Positions 6,126 through 15,868 of a DNA stretch of 64,000 nt are shown one piece after another. The first letter of the stretch is position 1, and every line of letters starts with the position of its first letter. The stretch covers positions 1-64,000 of the forward strand of contig DASRDU010000007.1 of assembly GCA_035652435.1 (NCBI GenBank), read 5' to 3'. The notes below the pieces were generated by a model that had not been told where the DNA came from, did no database searches, and saw only the letters and a program-made list of their open reading frames with translations. Position numbers and translations under genes: made by a program. The DNA is from DASRDU01 sp035652435. Its GTDB lineage: Bacteria; Acidobacteriota; Blastocatellia; RBC074.

Positions 6126-8672
6126 GTGATTTCAAATCAGTTTTCTGCTGAATACGGGCGGGCTTCCGGGGGGCGAGTCAATCTGCGCCTGCGCAGCGGC
6201 TCAAACAAGTTTCACGGGCGCGGATTTTATTACTTCCGGGATGAGAGCCTGAATGCGAATTCAGTAACACGCAACTCTGATCCGGCACGCGGGTACCGGC
6301 TCCCATATCAGCAAAACAATCCGGGCGTCAGCTTTGGCGGGCCGCTCGTTCGCAACCACGCTTTTTTCTTTGCCGGTTACGAATACGACAACGTCTATGA
6401 TCGTGCCGACATTGCGGCGCTCGTGCCGGTCGCCGCGAACCCGGCTTTTGCACTGCCGCAACCGAATGGCGCGAATCTTGGTAGTAATGCGCTGGACAAG
6501 AATGGCAAAACCATTATCGTCAATGGCGGCGCAGCGGTCGGGCTTTATGACGTGCAGGTGACGACGCCGAAAATCGCGCACACCTTTCAGGCGCGGAGTG
6601 ATTTCAACCTCGGCAGCAGACATAATGCATTCGCGCTCATCACGCTCGCGCGCAACCGTGACGAGCGAGCCTTTCCCGGCGGTCGCCGGACGCTCGACAC
6701 GTTGCGCCGCACCGGGCGCAACAGCGAGAGCTATGCCCTCGCCGATACCTTCATCATCTCGCCGGCCGTAGTCAATGTCGCCCGCTTTCAATTCTCACGC
6801 CTCGCACCTGCTGACGAGCCGGGCAATTCCAACCCGGTCGTGCTGATTGATATTGATGATCCTCGCGATGTGAGCGGCAATCCGAACGCGAATCCGCTGA
6901 CGCGGGCAGGTAACCTGACCGCCGGTTCGAGCAATCTCAGCGGAACTGACCGGCGCGAAGACCGCTGGCAGGTTCAGGAGACAATAGCCATCGTAAGTGG
7001 GAACCAGACGCTCCGAATTGGCACAGACATTCAGGCGATCCGTTCGCGTTTTGTTGATCTGAGTGATGTCACGGGGACTTTCCGTTTCGCCTCGCCTGCT
7101 GACTTTCTGGCGAACAAGCCGTCGCGCTATCAGCATCGTTTCAATACGGATTCCGAACTGCGAAACACTTATACCGGACTGTTTGCGCAGAATGACTGGC
7201 GCGCCAGGCCGAATCTGACTTTCAGTTTCGGCCTGCGCTGGGATAACGAAACGATTCTGCGCGACCGGAATAATTTCAGCCCGAGGCTGGCGCTCTCGTG
7301 GGATCCATTCAGTGACGGGAAAACAGTGGTGCGCGCCGGCTATGGAATCTTTTACAACAGGGCATTGCTGCGCACCCTCGATGATTTCATCCTCACCTCA
7401 AACAAGATTCTGGTTGATACGGATAACGTCGCGGCAGCACCCCTGCTTACACAACTCCAGTTCCCGCGAGTGCTTTCAAAAGATGATCCGCGCATCAGTC
7501 AGCTCGGCGTCCGCGAATCTGGATTTGTCCGCAGACTCAGTCCCGACATCCGCATCCCCGAAAGCTATCAGGCCGCAGCGGGCTTTGAGCGTGAGATCGG
7601 GAAGGGCTTCAAAGTCGAGGTCAATTATGTCTTTTCGCGCGGTCTTCATCTTTGGAGAGAATCAAACTCGAACGCCCCGCGCCTGCCTGCCGGATTCAGG
7701 GACTTTGCCGAGTATCTGACTTCGCGTGATTTCAACAACACGATTGACCCGGTCACAAACCAGCGACCGATCACCAGCACCGGCAATGCCGACGTTGTGC
7801 GCTTCAACCTGAGTACGACGCCGACCGAAACGAAAAAGGAAGGCGCGAAGACGGTTGTCACCTTCGGCCTGAACAATCCTTCGACCAGCAACGCGACGAG
7901 TGGGATCAAAGCCGCTCTTGCCGCCGTCCGCGGCCTGCGCCCCGACCCGCAGCTGACACAGACCGAACTGCTCGAATCGCGCGGCAACAGCTATTATCAC
8001 GGCATCACTTTTGAAATGCAGCGACGCCTCACTGCGCGGGCTTTCGTCCGCGCGGGTTACACTCTCAGCCGGCTGATTGATGACGGCGTCGTCAACACCT
8101 CATCGCCGCTGGTTCCGGGGGATTTTCGCCGCGAACGCGCTCCGAGCCTGCTCGACGCGCGACACCGCTTTGCCCTCTCAGGCACATATCAGTTCCCCGC
8201 CATGCTGGGGCGGATCAACGCCGCAGGCATAGCCATTATCCACTCGCCGCGTCCGTTTTCCATCGGTATCAATGGCAATGACCGTAATCTCGATGATGTC
8301 AGCAATGACCGCCCGAGTTTCAGCGGCGACCCGGGCGCGATCCATTGGCGCAGGCCGGGGGAATTTCTTGATCAATCGCTTGTCAACGCCTTTTCGTTGC
8401 CGACTATCGGTGCGACCGGAAACCTCGGGCGGAATAGCGGGCGCGGCCCGGTGCAGTGGAATCTCAGCCTGAGACTCTCGCGCAACTTCCGGTTGAGCGA
8501 ACACAGGCGCCTGACACCGCAGGTTGAAGTCTTCAACCCGTCGAACTCGACGGTTTATGCCTTCGGCGCGGAGTTTGTGGATTTCAACCCATCCAGCCTC
8601 GGCGATTTTCTTACCCCGAGCCGCGTCCTCAAGTCGCGAACGATGCGGCTGGGCCTGAGATTCGACTTCTGA
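6126..8672 (+). CDS. Oar-like TonB-dependent receptor, N-terminally truncated
   Basis: 848 residues that match the C-terminal two thirds of the large Oar-type TonB-dependent receptors of Acidobacteria. It begins inside the plug domain (NQFSAEYGRASGG, then SGSNKFHGRGFYYFRD), continues through the beta-barrel and ends in a terminal Phe (LRFDF), as outer-membrane barrels do. Missing are the signal peptide, the carboxypeptidase-like regulatory domain, the TonB box and the first half of the plug. The receptor-like sequence continues at least two codons upstream of the GTG at 6126 and stops at a TGA. Accessory DNA occupies everything upstream, so the gene was probably broken by insertion. It is likely non-functional unless the 5' part remains beyond the element. 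Confidence 0.8.
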   Translation: MISNQFSAEYGRASGGRVNLRLRSGSNKFHGRGFYYFRDESLNANSVTRNSDPARGYRLPYQQNNPGVSFGGPLVRNHAFFFAGYEYDNVYDRADIAALVPVAANPAFALPQPNGANLGSNALDKNGKTIIVNGGAAVGLYDVQVTTPKIAHTFQARSDFNLGSRHNAFALITLARNRDERAFPGGRRTLDTLRRTGRNSESYALADTFIISPAVVNVARFQFSRLAPADEPGNSNPVVLIDIDDPRDVSGNPNANPLTRAGNLTAGSSNLSGTDRREDRWQVQETIAIVSGNQTLRIGTDIQAIRSRFVDLSDVTGTFRFASPADFLANKPSRYQHRFNTDSELRNTYTGLFAQNDWRARPNLTFSFGLRWDNETILRDRNNFSPRLALSWDPFSDGKTVVRAGYGIFYNRALLRTLDDFILTSNKILVDTDNVAAAPLLTQLQFPRVLSKDDPRISQLGVRESGFVRRLSPDIRIPESYQAAAGFEREIGKGFKVEVNYVFSRGLHLWRESNSNAPRLPAGFRDFAEYLTSRDFNNTIDPVTNQRPITSTGNADVVRFNLSTTPTETKKEGAKTVVTFGLNNPSTSNATSGIKAALAAVRGLRPDPQLTQTELLESRGNSYYHGITFEMQRRLTARAFVRAGYTLSRLIDDGVVNTSSPLVPGDFRRERAPSLLDARHRFALSGTYQFPAMLGRINAAGIAIIHSPRPFSIGINGNDRNLDDVSNDRPSFSGDPGAIHWRRPGEFLDQSLVNAFSLPTIGATGNLGRNSGRGPVQWNLSLRLSRNFRLSEHRRLTPQVEVFNPSNSTVYAFGAEFVDFNPSSLGDFLTPSRVLKSRTMRLGLRFDF

Positions 8673-8832
8673 CCCCGGGAGGATTTTTCTTTTTGCCGCC
8701 GATTAGTCCGTGTGCTACATTCCTGATCAAAGGTAAGGGGTCGCTCCGGCTGGTGTGAACAATTCAAGCCTGCGACGGCGGCCTTGAACCGACTCGCCCC
8801 CTGAGTTGTTGACCCGAGGCACCGGAGTCCCT

Positions 8833-9780
8833 TTGATTACGAGTACCACACAACGGCTGCGCGAATTGCAGCGGCACATTGAGCAGGTCATTCGCGGCAA
8901 GACCGAAGCCGTCCACCTCGCCGTCGTCACGCTGCTGGCCGGCGGCCACCTGCTGCTCGAAGACGTTCCGGGCGTGGGCAAAACCACGCTGGCACAAACC
9001 ATTGCGCGCTCACTGGCGTGCAGCTTCCAACGTATTCAGTTTACCAGTGACCTGCTGCCTTCAGACATCGTCGGCTTATCAATCTATAATCAGCAGAACG
9101 GGGCGTTTGAATTCAACCCTGGCCCGATCTTTGCCAACGTCATCCTGGCTGACGAAATCAACCGCACGACGCCCAAAACACAGAGCAGTCTGCTGGAAGC
9201 GATGGCCGAAGGCCGCGCCACAGTTGAAAACCAGACATATGAACTGCCGCGCCCTTTCCTGGTGCTGGCGACACAGAACCCAATAGAACATCACGGCACT
9301 TACCCGCTCCCCGAATCCCAGCTCGATCGGTTCATGATGCGAGTGCGGATGGGTTATCCGGCCGTCGAATTCGAAAAGCAGATTCTGCGCAATCAGGCGG
9401 TGCGCAAGCCAGTTGATGAAATCACCCCGGTCATGAACGCGGAGGACGTGCTGGAGTTTCAGGAGGAAGTGAAGCGCGTCAGGATGGATGATGCTCTGGT
9501 TGATTACCTGCTCGAAATAGTTGACGCGACGCGCAAATCAGAAGTCCTTGACCTCGGCGTCAGCCCACGCGGTTCGCTGGCGCTGCATCGCGCGGCGCAG
9601 GCACTCGCGCTCACGGAAGACCGCGATTTCTGCATCGCCGACGACATCAAGCGCCTGGTGATTCCGATCTTCGGCCACCGGATTATTGTCAGTTCACGCT
9701 ACTCCAGCCGCCTGCGGCGCGGCGAGGAAGCCGATGCCGTGCTGACCGAGATTATCAGAAACATCAGAGTCCCGATCTGA
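8833..9780 (+). CDS. MoxR family AAA+ ATPase
   Basis: A 315-residue AAA+ ATPase with Walker A GVGKTT (about residues 46-51), Walker B ILADEINR, sensor-1 ATQNP and the long YPLPESQLDRFMM stretch characteristic of MoxR. MoxR proteins act as chaperones, usually for partners encoded next to them. Here the partners are DUF58 and transglutaminase proteins, the classic MoxR gene neighbourhood. I choose TTG 8833 because GGAG lies five bases ahead of it; a TTG at 8806 would add nine residues. It is the first gene of a three-gene operon. Confidence 0.9.
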   Translation: MITSTTQRLRELQRHIEQVIRGKTEAVHLAVVTLLAGGHLLLEDVPGVGKTTLAQTIARSLACSFQRIQFTSDLLPSDIVGLSIYNQQNGAFEFNPGPIFANVILADEINRTTPKTQSSLLEAMAEGRATVENQTYELPRPFLVLATQNPIEHHGTYPLPESQLDRFMMRVRMGYPAVEFEKQILRNQAVRKPVDEITPVMNAEDVLEFQEEVKRVRMDDALVDYLLEIVDATRKSEVLDLGVSPRGSLALHRAAQALALTEDRDFCIADDIKRLVIPIFGHRIIVSSRYSSRLRRGEEADAVLTEIIRNIRVPI

Positions 9781-9843
9781 CCCGATTGCTGACTGCGATT
9801 GCGGATTCCATCAGCCGTGTGGCCTGTGATTTTTCCGGTGTTC

Positions 9844-9877
9844 CAATCCGCAATCCGCAATCCGCAATCCGCAATCC
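9844..9877. repeat. Heptanucleotide tandem repeat before the DUF58 gene
   Basis: The unit CAATCCG is repeated four times and followed by a partial CAATCC copy, ending at the DUF58 start codon (9879). A complementary GATTGCGGATT lies upstream at 9797-9807, so the leader could fold. No ribosome binding site is evident between the repeat and the ATG. A change in copy number would alter the spacing of the leader. Confidence 0.7.
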
Positions 9878-9878
9878 C

Positions 9879-11315
9879 ATGCGTTTCCCCGATTTCCTGC
9901 GCGATAAAAAAGCGGTTCGTTTTGCCATCCTTTCGTTTCTGATCGTGATGGCGGCGCTGGCGACGGCGGTCATCTCTGCCGCCGCGGCGCAACTGGGCGA
10001 GTATGATCTGGCCTCGCTCACGTCGAAAATCGCCCTCGGGCTGGCGCTCGTGATTGCCGTTTACGTCGTGCCGCGCCTCGCGCAGAACGTCAGGCTGGAA
10101 CTGCTGCGCTCCAACCTGTCGCTCAATATTACCAACGCGGGCTGGCTCTTTTGTTCATTCATTCTGGTGGTCGGCATCGCCTCGCTGAGTACCGGCAACA
10201 ACCTGCTTTATGTGGTCCTCGCCACCCTGCTCTCGACGCTCGTGGTTTCCGGCGTCGCTTCGCGCCTCAATATAAATGACTCCGGGGTGATGCTCCGGTT
10301 TCCCGATCACATTTTTGCGGGGGAGCCGACGCGACTTGAGATCACTCTCACGAATCAGAAGGGATTCACGCCGTCCTTCGCGCTGACTGTGGCGGTTGCT
10401 GCCGAGAAAGAACGGCGCGGATTCAGGCGCAGGAAAAGGCCGGAATCAGCGGCGGTCGCAAAGTGGCGGCAGTTCAGTCCCGCGCTGAAGGAGGCTTATT
10501 TCCCGATCATTCCAGGCCGGACGAATGCGCGCATGGACATCGACGGCTGCTTTGAGCGGCGCGGGGTTTATCCGATCAGTGGCTTCACGATCCACACCCG
10601 CTTCCCCTTCGGCTTCGTCGAGCGGCGGCGTTTTATCGAAGCTACGGGCGAGATCATCGTCTACCCCCAGCCGCAGCCGCTCGACGATTTTTATCATCTG
10701 CTGCCGATCAGCCAGGGGCAGATGGAGAGCCTGCTCAAAGGCAGCGGCAGCGACCTCTACGCGATTCGCCAGTACCTCCGCAGCGATCACCAGCGCCATG
10801 TTGACTGGAAGGCGACGGCCAGGACCGCACAGCTGATGGTGCGCGAATTCACGCGCGATGACGACTGGCGCATTACGGTCGCTTTCGACAATTACACTGG
10901 CGACGCAGGCGATGAATTCAACGAAAAGTTTGAGCGGGCGATCACGCTCGCGGCCAGCCTGATCACGCACTTCATCACTGAAGGCGCGGACGTGCGTCTC
11001 GTGGTCGGCGGCGATGACCTCGGGTTTGGCGGCGACGAGAGCCACCGTTACACTATGTTGCGTTGCCTGGCGCGGCTTTCTCCGGCGGAAGACGGAAGCC
11101 ACCGCCGGAATACAGACGGAGGAAGTGCCAGGGGGATGGCCACCCCCGAAAATAAAACGGCGGGTGATGAAAGCACTGCCTGGGGCCTGCTTGAGCGGAT
11201 GCCCGCGCTGGCCGCGGACGACCAGTTCAAGATTTTGATCACCCCGTCGCCGCGCGGTTCGATCCCGGCCAGCGTCTGGCGCGCCGCGCACGTGGTTTAC
11301 TTTGACGACCTGTAG
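9879..11315 (+). CDS. DUF58 domain protein with N-terminal membrane segments
   Basis: A 478-residue protein. Several hydrophobic segments occupy about the first 130 residues (for example VRFAILSFLIVMAALATAVI and NAGWLFCSFILVVGIASL). A soluble part follows that contains the DUF58 core: YLRSDHQRHVDWKATARTAQ and the MVREFTRDDD motif. DUF58 proteins have a VWA-like fold and occur with MoxR ATPases and transglutaminases. They are thought to act in envelope-associated assembly or peptide metabolism, but their biochemistry is poorly defined. ATG 9879 is taken as the start because upstream codons lie within the heptanucleotide repeat. It ends three bases before the next gene. Confidence 0.85.
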   Translation: MRFPDFLRDKKAVRFAILSFLIVMAALATAVISAAAAQLGEYDLASLTSKIALGLALVIAVYVVPRLAQNVRLELLRSNLSLNITNAGWLFCSFILVVGIASLSTGNNLLYVVLATLLSTLVVSGVASRLNINDSGVMLRFPDHIFAGEPTRLEITLTNQKGFTPSFALTVAVAAEKERRGFRRRKRPESAAVAKWRQFSPALKEAYFPIIPGRTNARMDIDGCFERRGVYPISGFTIHTRFPFGFVERRRFIEATGEIIVYPQPQPLDDFYHLLPISQGQMESLLKGSGSDLYAIRQYLRSDHQRHVDWKATARTAQLMVREFTRDDDWRITVAFDNYTGDAGDEFNEKFERAITLAASLITHFITEGADVRLVVGGDDLGFGGDESHRYTMLRCLARLSPAEDGSHRRNTDGGSARGMATPENKTAGDESTAWGLLERMPALAADDQFKILITPSPRGSIPASVWRAAHVVYFDDL

Positions 11316-11317
11316 AG

Positions 11318-13528
11318 ATGACACTCGACCGTTACTTTAAATTCTCGTCATACGTCCTCCTGACGTCGAGCTTTGTCATGCTTGCCGCCACCGGGCAACT
11401 CGATCTGGCGGCGATGGTGCTGTATGCCGGCGTGCTGCTGGCGGGGTGGCTGATTGACACGGAGCGGGTCGAGTGGCGCGTTCCGAAGTGGCTGGCCAGC
11501 TGGCTGATGGTTCTGTATCTGCCGTTCACGCTCCTCGACTGGCGTCTGCTCGGGTCACCGCCGATTCTGGTCACGATCCACTTTATCTTCTTCGCCTCCT
11601 CACTCAAGCTGCTCCAGACGAAAGCCGCCCGGGACTGGTTGTGGCTTTACGTCGTGGCATTTTTTGAAATGCTGCTGGCGGCGGGGATGACCATTGACAC
11701 GACGTTTTTCCTGTTGCTGCTGGTCTTTCTGTTCGCGGCGATCTCGACGCTGGCGAGCTTTGAAATCCGGCGCGCGCAGCAGGAGGCCGGCATCGGTTAT
11801 GCCGGGACAGAGCTGTGGAAGGAAACGCCGACCGAAAGGCGCAGGGTGGATCAGCCGCACTGGCGCGAGCTGGGTTACTTCTCGGCCATCTCACTCGCAC
11901 TGATTCTGCTGCTGGCCGCACCGCTCTTTCTGGCGATGCCGCGTCTTTCGCGCGGGGTCTTTGGCAACGGGCTCGTGAGCGGCAATACGCTGACGGGCTT
12001 TTCGGAAAACGTGCGGCTCGGCGAGGTCGCGCAGGTCAAGCTCAATCCGCAAATCGTCATGCGTGTGCAGGTCGAGCAACCGCCGGAGCAGTACCGGATG
12101 CCGCTGCGCTGGCGCGGAGTGACGCTCGATGAATACGACGGGAGCGGCTGGCGCGATTCAGAGCAGCAGGAGCGGTTCGCGGTGGCGGATACGGGTGAAG
12201 GCTTTCGATTGAGTAACGTGTCAGACCGGCGTTACCTGACCAGTCAGAAGTTTTACCTGTCGCCGCTCGACATCAACACGGTTTTCGCCGCGCCGAGGCC
12301 CGTGCAGGTGCGAGACCTGCCAAGGTTGTACCGCGACAGGAGCGATGGCCTGTGGACGATCCCGCACCGCAGCAGCCACCTGATTTACACCGTACTCTCA
12401 GACACGCGCGTCTTCCGCGATGCGGAGCTGCGGACAGACAATTCACGCGTTTATCCTGAAGAGATCCGCGAGCGCTATCTGCAGCTGCCGAAAAATCTCG
12501 ACCGCCGGATCGGTGAACTGGCGGAGCAGATCACGCGCGGAACCGAAACACAGCACGACGTCGCCCGCCGCATCGAAAATCACCTGCACACGGCCCTCGG
12601 TTACACGCTTGATCTGAAGCGCACAAGCGAGGGCGACCCCTTGGCTGACTTTCTTTTCAACGTCAAAGCCGGGCATTGCGAATACTTCGCGACCGCGCTG
12701 GCCGTGATGCTGCGGACGCGCAATATCCCGGCGCGGCTCGTCAACGGCTTTCAGACCGGCGAGTACAACAGCGTTGACGACACCTGGATCGTCCGCCAGT
12801 CGGACGCGCATTCCTGGGTCGAGGTTTATTACCCGCAGCACGGGTGGGTCGCTTTTGATCCGACGCCGCCCGCCGGGCTGAATAAGTATGAAGGCGGATT
12901 ACTGGCCACGATGCGTCATTACGGCGAGGCGGTTGAGTTATTCTGGATGGAGCGGGTCATCGGCTTTGACGCGCAGGAACAGCTTTCCATCGCGCTCAAG
13001 GCACAGCGCTGGCTGTCGTCAAGGCAGAACGACGCGGCGTCCCGCTGGTTCGACTGGAAAGAGCGATTCGGCGAATGGATCAGGTCGTGGCGCGACGGGA
13101 GACAGCCGAAATTCAAAGACCCGTCATCGGGCGAGGCCCCGACTGAATGGCTGCGCCACGTCGCCCTGCACCCGATCACGGTTACGTTCTATTGTATCAT
13201 TGGACTGGCGGGTGCCACACTGCTCTGGCGCGCCCGCGCGCGTTCGTGGCGTCGGCGAATGAAACGCGATGCCGTCGGTTCAGCCGTCGCGTTCTATCAG
13301 GAGATGATAGAGACGCTCGATCGCGCGGGGTACAAACGCCGACCGGATCAGACGCCGCTCGAGTTCGCTGAGGTGCTTGCCATTCCCAAAGTCAGCGAGA
13401 TTACACGCCTCTATCAGCAGGTGCGCTTCGGCGGCGGGCGACTGACGCCGACCGAGATCGAACTGGTCCGTCATTTGCTGAAAGACCTGAAAAAGCGAAA
13501 GCCTCAGCCGGGCCATCCGGTGCCGTAA
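11318..13528 (+). CDS. TgpA-like membrane transglutaminase (DUF3488, transglutaminase, DUF4129)
   Basis: A 736-residue protein. The N-terminal 200 residues are a chain of membrane segments (DUF3488-like). A periplasmic transglutaminase core follows with the catalytic triad Cys454 (KAGHCEYFATAL), His498 (SDAHSWVEV) and Asp514 (AFDPTPP). After another membrane segment near residue 625, a C-terminal DUF4129-like helical tail ends the protein. This is the layout of TgpA from Pseudomonas, a periplasmic transglutaminase needed for viability there. It completes the MoxR-DUF58-transglutaminase operon; its start lies directly after the DUF58 stop. The substrate is unknown. Confidence 0.9.
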   Translation: MTLDRYFKFSSYVLLTSSFVMLAATGQLDLAAMVLYAGVLLAGWLIDTERVEWRVPKWLASWLMVLYLPFTLLDWRLLGSPPILVTIHFIFFASSLKLLQTKAARDWLWLYVVAFFEMLLAAGMTIDTTFFLLLLVFLFAAISTLASFEIRRAQQEAGIGYAGTELWKETPTERRRVDQPHWRELGYFSAISLALILLLAAPLFLAMPRLSRGVFGNGLVSGNTLTGFSENVRLGEVAQVKLNPQIVMRVQVEQPPEQYRMPLRWRGVTLDEYDGSGWRDSEQQERFAVADTGEGFRLSNVSDRRYLTSQKFYLSPLDINTVFAAPRPVQVRDLPRLYRDRSDGLWTIPHRSSHLIYTVLSDTRVFRDAELRTDNSRVYPEEIRERYLQLPKNLDRRIGELAEQITRGTETQHDVARRIENHLHTALGYTLDLKRTSEGDPLADFLFNVKAGHCEYFATALAVMLRTRNIPARLVNGFQTGEYNSVDDTWIVRQSDAHSWVEVYYPQHGWVAFDPTPPAGLNKYEGGLLATMRHYGEAVELFWMERVIGFDAQEQLSIALKAQRWLSSRQNDAASRWFDWKERFGEWIRSWRDGRQPKFKDPSSGEAPTEWLRHVALHPITVTFYCIIGLAGATLLWRARARSWRRRMKRDAVGSAVAFYQEMIETLDRAGYKRRPDQTPLEFAEVLAIPKVSEITRLYQQVRFGGGRLTPTEIELVRHLLKDLKKRKPQPGHPVP

Positions 13529-13762
13529 TAATTCGATCCGTCCACCAGAGATTCCCCGGACGAAAACTCACTTTCCCGGCCTTCCTGTGTTCGCTCGGGC
13601 CTGTAGGATAAATCCGGAGCTTCAGTTATCATCATCGCGCGCAATTCAGTCACGAGGCAAAGAGTCGCATAATTGAGTGACAGCGACCATTCCGGCATTC
13701 CTGTATCACCTTTGATCTTCAACCGAGCCTTCAATCAGACAGGCAGTGAGGAGGAGCCTTCC

Positions 13763-15838
13763 ATGAAAAAGCCCGAAAGGATACTCAGCGTCTGGTTATT
13801 GATCTTCGCGCTGGCCGCGACCGCGCTGGCCGAGCAGAGTGGAAAGAAACGCGGCATCACCGCAGAGGATTATTACGCCTTTGAATCCGTCAGCGACCCA
13901 CATCTTTCGCCCGACGGCAAACTGGTGGCTTACGTGGTCACGACGATAGATCAGAAACAGAATCGGCGTCATTCATCCATCTGGATGGCCGCCACCGATG
14001 GCAGCCGCGCGCCCTGGCAATTCACTACCAGCCCGCAATCTTCCACCGCGCCGCGCTGGAGCCCCGACGGGCAATCACTCGCTTTCCTTTCCGCCCGCGC
14101 TTCAGGGAGCGGCCCGGCGAACGAAACTCCCAGAAATCAGGTTTACATTCTTTCGATGCAGGGCGGCGAAGCGCGGCGCATCACGAACCTCAAAAACGGG
14201 GTCAGCAGTTTTCAATGGTCGCCTGACGGCACGCGCCTCGCCTGCCTGAGTCGCATCGGCCCCGGCGACACTCGCCCCGAACTGGCCGAACGCAGCGACG
14301 TCCGCCATTACCGCAACATCTCATACAAATTCAACGACACCGGCTGGTTCGATGACCGTCGCTCCCATCTCTGGGTGGTCGAGGTGAAGGCCGGCGCGTC
14401 GAAGCAGATCACTTCGGGCGATGACTGGAACGACACCGACCCGCAATGGTCGCCGGACGGGACGAAGATCGCTTTCGTTTCTGACCGCACGGGCAAAGCT
14501 TTCGATGACAGTCGCAACACCGACGTGTGGGTGATCGCGGCAGAAGGCGGGCCGCTCACAAAGATTTCCAACCACGCCGAAGCAGACCGCAGCCCGCGCT
14601 GGTCTCCCGACGGCAAGACCATCGCATTCGTCGGCAGCGAGAAAGAATCGAGCCACCCCAAAATCTGGATCGCGCCGGGTGCGGGCGGCGCGCCGTCAAC
14701 TCTGGCCGCGAAAGATCTCGACCTGATTCCTTCGGAGATCGAATGGGCGGAGACCGGGCGCGCGATCTATTTCGAGACTGGCGTCAAAGGCGAATACCAC
14801 CTGTTTCGCGTTGATCCGGCCACCAGAGAGATTCGCCCGATCACTTCCGGCCCGCGCGCGGTGCGCAACATGGACATCAACGATCAGGCGAACAAGCTCG
14901 TTTATACGGTCAATGACTTCAGGCACCTCGATGACCTTTACGTCGCCGACCTCTCGGGCCGCAACGAAAAACAACTGACGCATCTGAACGCGCCACTCTG
15001 GCAGAAACTCGAGCTTCAGGACGTTGAGCGCGTCACTTACAAGAGCGCCGACGGATGGGACGTTGACGGCTTTTTCGTCAAACCGCTCGGCTGGGAAGAG
15101 GGGAAGAAATATCCGATGATCCTGAGCGTCCACGGCGGCCCGGCGGGAATGTACGGCGTTGACTGGTTCCACGAATTTCAGGTTTACGCGGCGCGCGGCT
15201 GGGCGGTCTTCTACGCCAACCCGCGGGGCTCAACCGGCTACGGCGAAAAATTCGAGCGCGGCATCTTCGGCGAGTGGGGCGGCAAGGATTACGCCGACGT
15301 GATGAACGGCGTCGAAGCGATCCTGAAAAAACATTCGTGGATTGACCGCGACCGGCTCGGCGTGACCGGCGGGAGCTACGGCGGCTTTATGACCAACTGG
15401 ATCGTCGGCCACACGAACATGTTCAAGGCCGCCGTCACCTTGCGCAGCGTCGCCAGTTTCATCAGTGACGAAGGCACGCGCGACGGGGCTTACGGTCACA
15501 AGCGCGATTTCGGCGGCGACCTGTTCGAGAAATTTGATTTGTACTGGGATCGCTCGCCGCTCAAGTACGCGAAGAATGTCAAAACCCCGACCCTGATTCT
15601 GCATTCCGATAATGACTTCCGAGTCCCGCTCGAACAGGGCGAACAGTGGTTCCGCGCACTCAAACATTTCGGCGTGACGACCGAACTCGTGATCTTCCCC
15701 CGCGAAAATCACAACCTGACGCGAACGGGCGAGCCGAAACATCTGGTCGAAAGCCTGAACTGGCAGATTTACTGGTTCGACCGCTTCCTCAACGGCAACG
15801 CGGCAGCCGTGCCGCCCGACGGGCGCGTCATCGAATAA
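13763..15838 (+). CDS. S9 family prolyl oligopeptidase / acylaminoacyl-peptidase, secreted
   Basis: A 691-residue serine peptidase. Residues 1-25 form a signal peptide (LLIFALAATALAEQ). WD40/TolB-like propeller repeats follow (SPDGK, SPDGTR, SPDGQS and SPDGTK occur repeatedly). The C-terminal alpha/beta-hydrolase domain has Ser538 in GGSYGGF, Asp618 in DNDFRVP and His650 in RENHNL, the expected triad. Such enzymes cleave peptides after selected residues, often acylated N-termini or oligopeptides, in the periplasm. ATG 13763 follows a strong GAGGAGG. The symporter gene starts 30 bases downstream and may be co-transcribed, suggesting peptide breakdown coupled to uptake (inference). Confidence 0.9.
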   Translation: MKKPERILSVWLLIFALAATALAEQSGKKRGITAEDYYAFESVSDPHLSPDGKLVAYVVTTIDQKQNRRHSSIWMAATDGSRAPWQFTTSPQSSTAPRWSPDGQSLAFLSARASGSGPANETPRNQVYILSMQGGEARRITNLKNGVSSFQWSPDGTRLACLSRIGPGDTRPELAERSDVRHYRNISYKFNDTGWFDDRRSHLWVVEVKAGASKQITSGDDWNDTDPQWSPDGTKIAFVSDRTGKAFDDSRNTDVWVIAAEGGPLTKISNHAEADRSPRWSPDGKTIAFVGSEKESSHPKIWIAPGAGGAPSTLAAKDLDLIPSEIEWAETGRAIYFETGVKGEYHLFRVDPATREIRPITSGPRAVRNMDINDQANKLVYTVNDFRHLDDLYVADLSGRNEKQLTHLNAPLWQKLELQDVERVTYKSADGWDVDGFFVKPLGWEEGKKYPMILSVHGGPAGMYGVDWFHEFQVYAARGWAVFYANPRGSTGYGEKFERGIFGEWGGKDYADVMNGVEAILKKHSWIDRDRLGVTGGSYGGFMTNWIVGHTNMFKAAVTLRSVASFISDEGTRDGAYGHKRDFGGDLFEKFDLYWDRSPLKYAKNVKTPTLILHSDNDFRVPLEQGEQWFRALKHFGVTTELVIFPRENHNLTRTGEPKHLVESLNWQIYWFDRFLNGNAAAVPPDGRVIE

Positions 15839-15868
15839 CTGCCGACCGAAGAATTTCATGAAGCCTCT

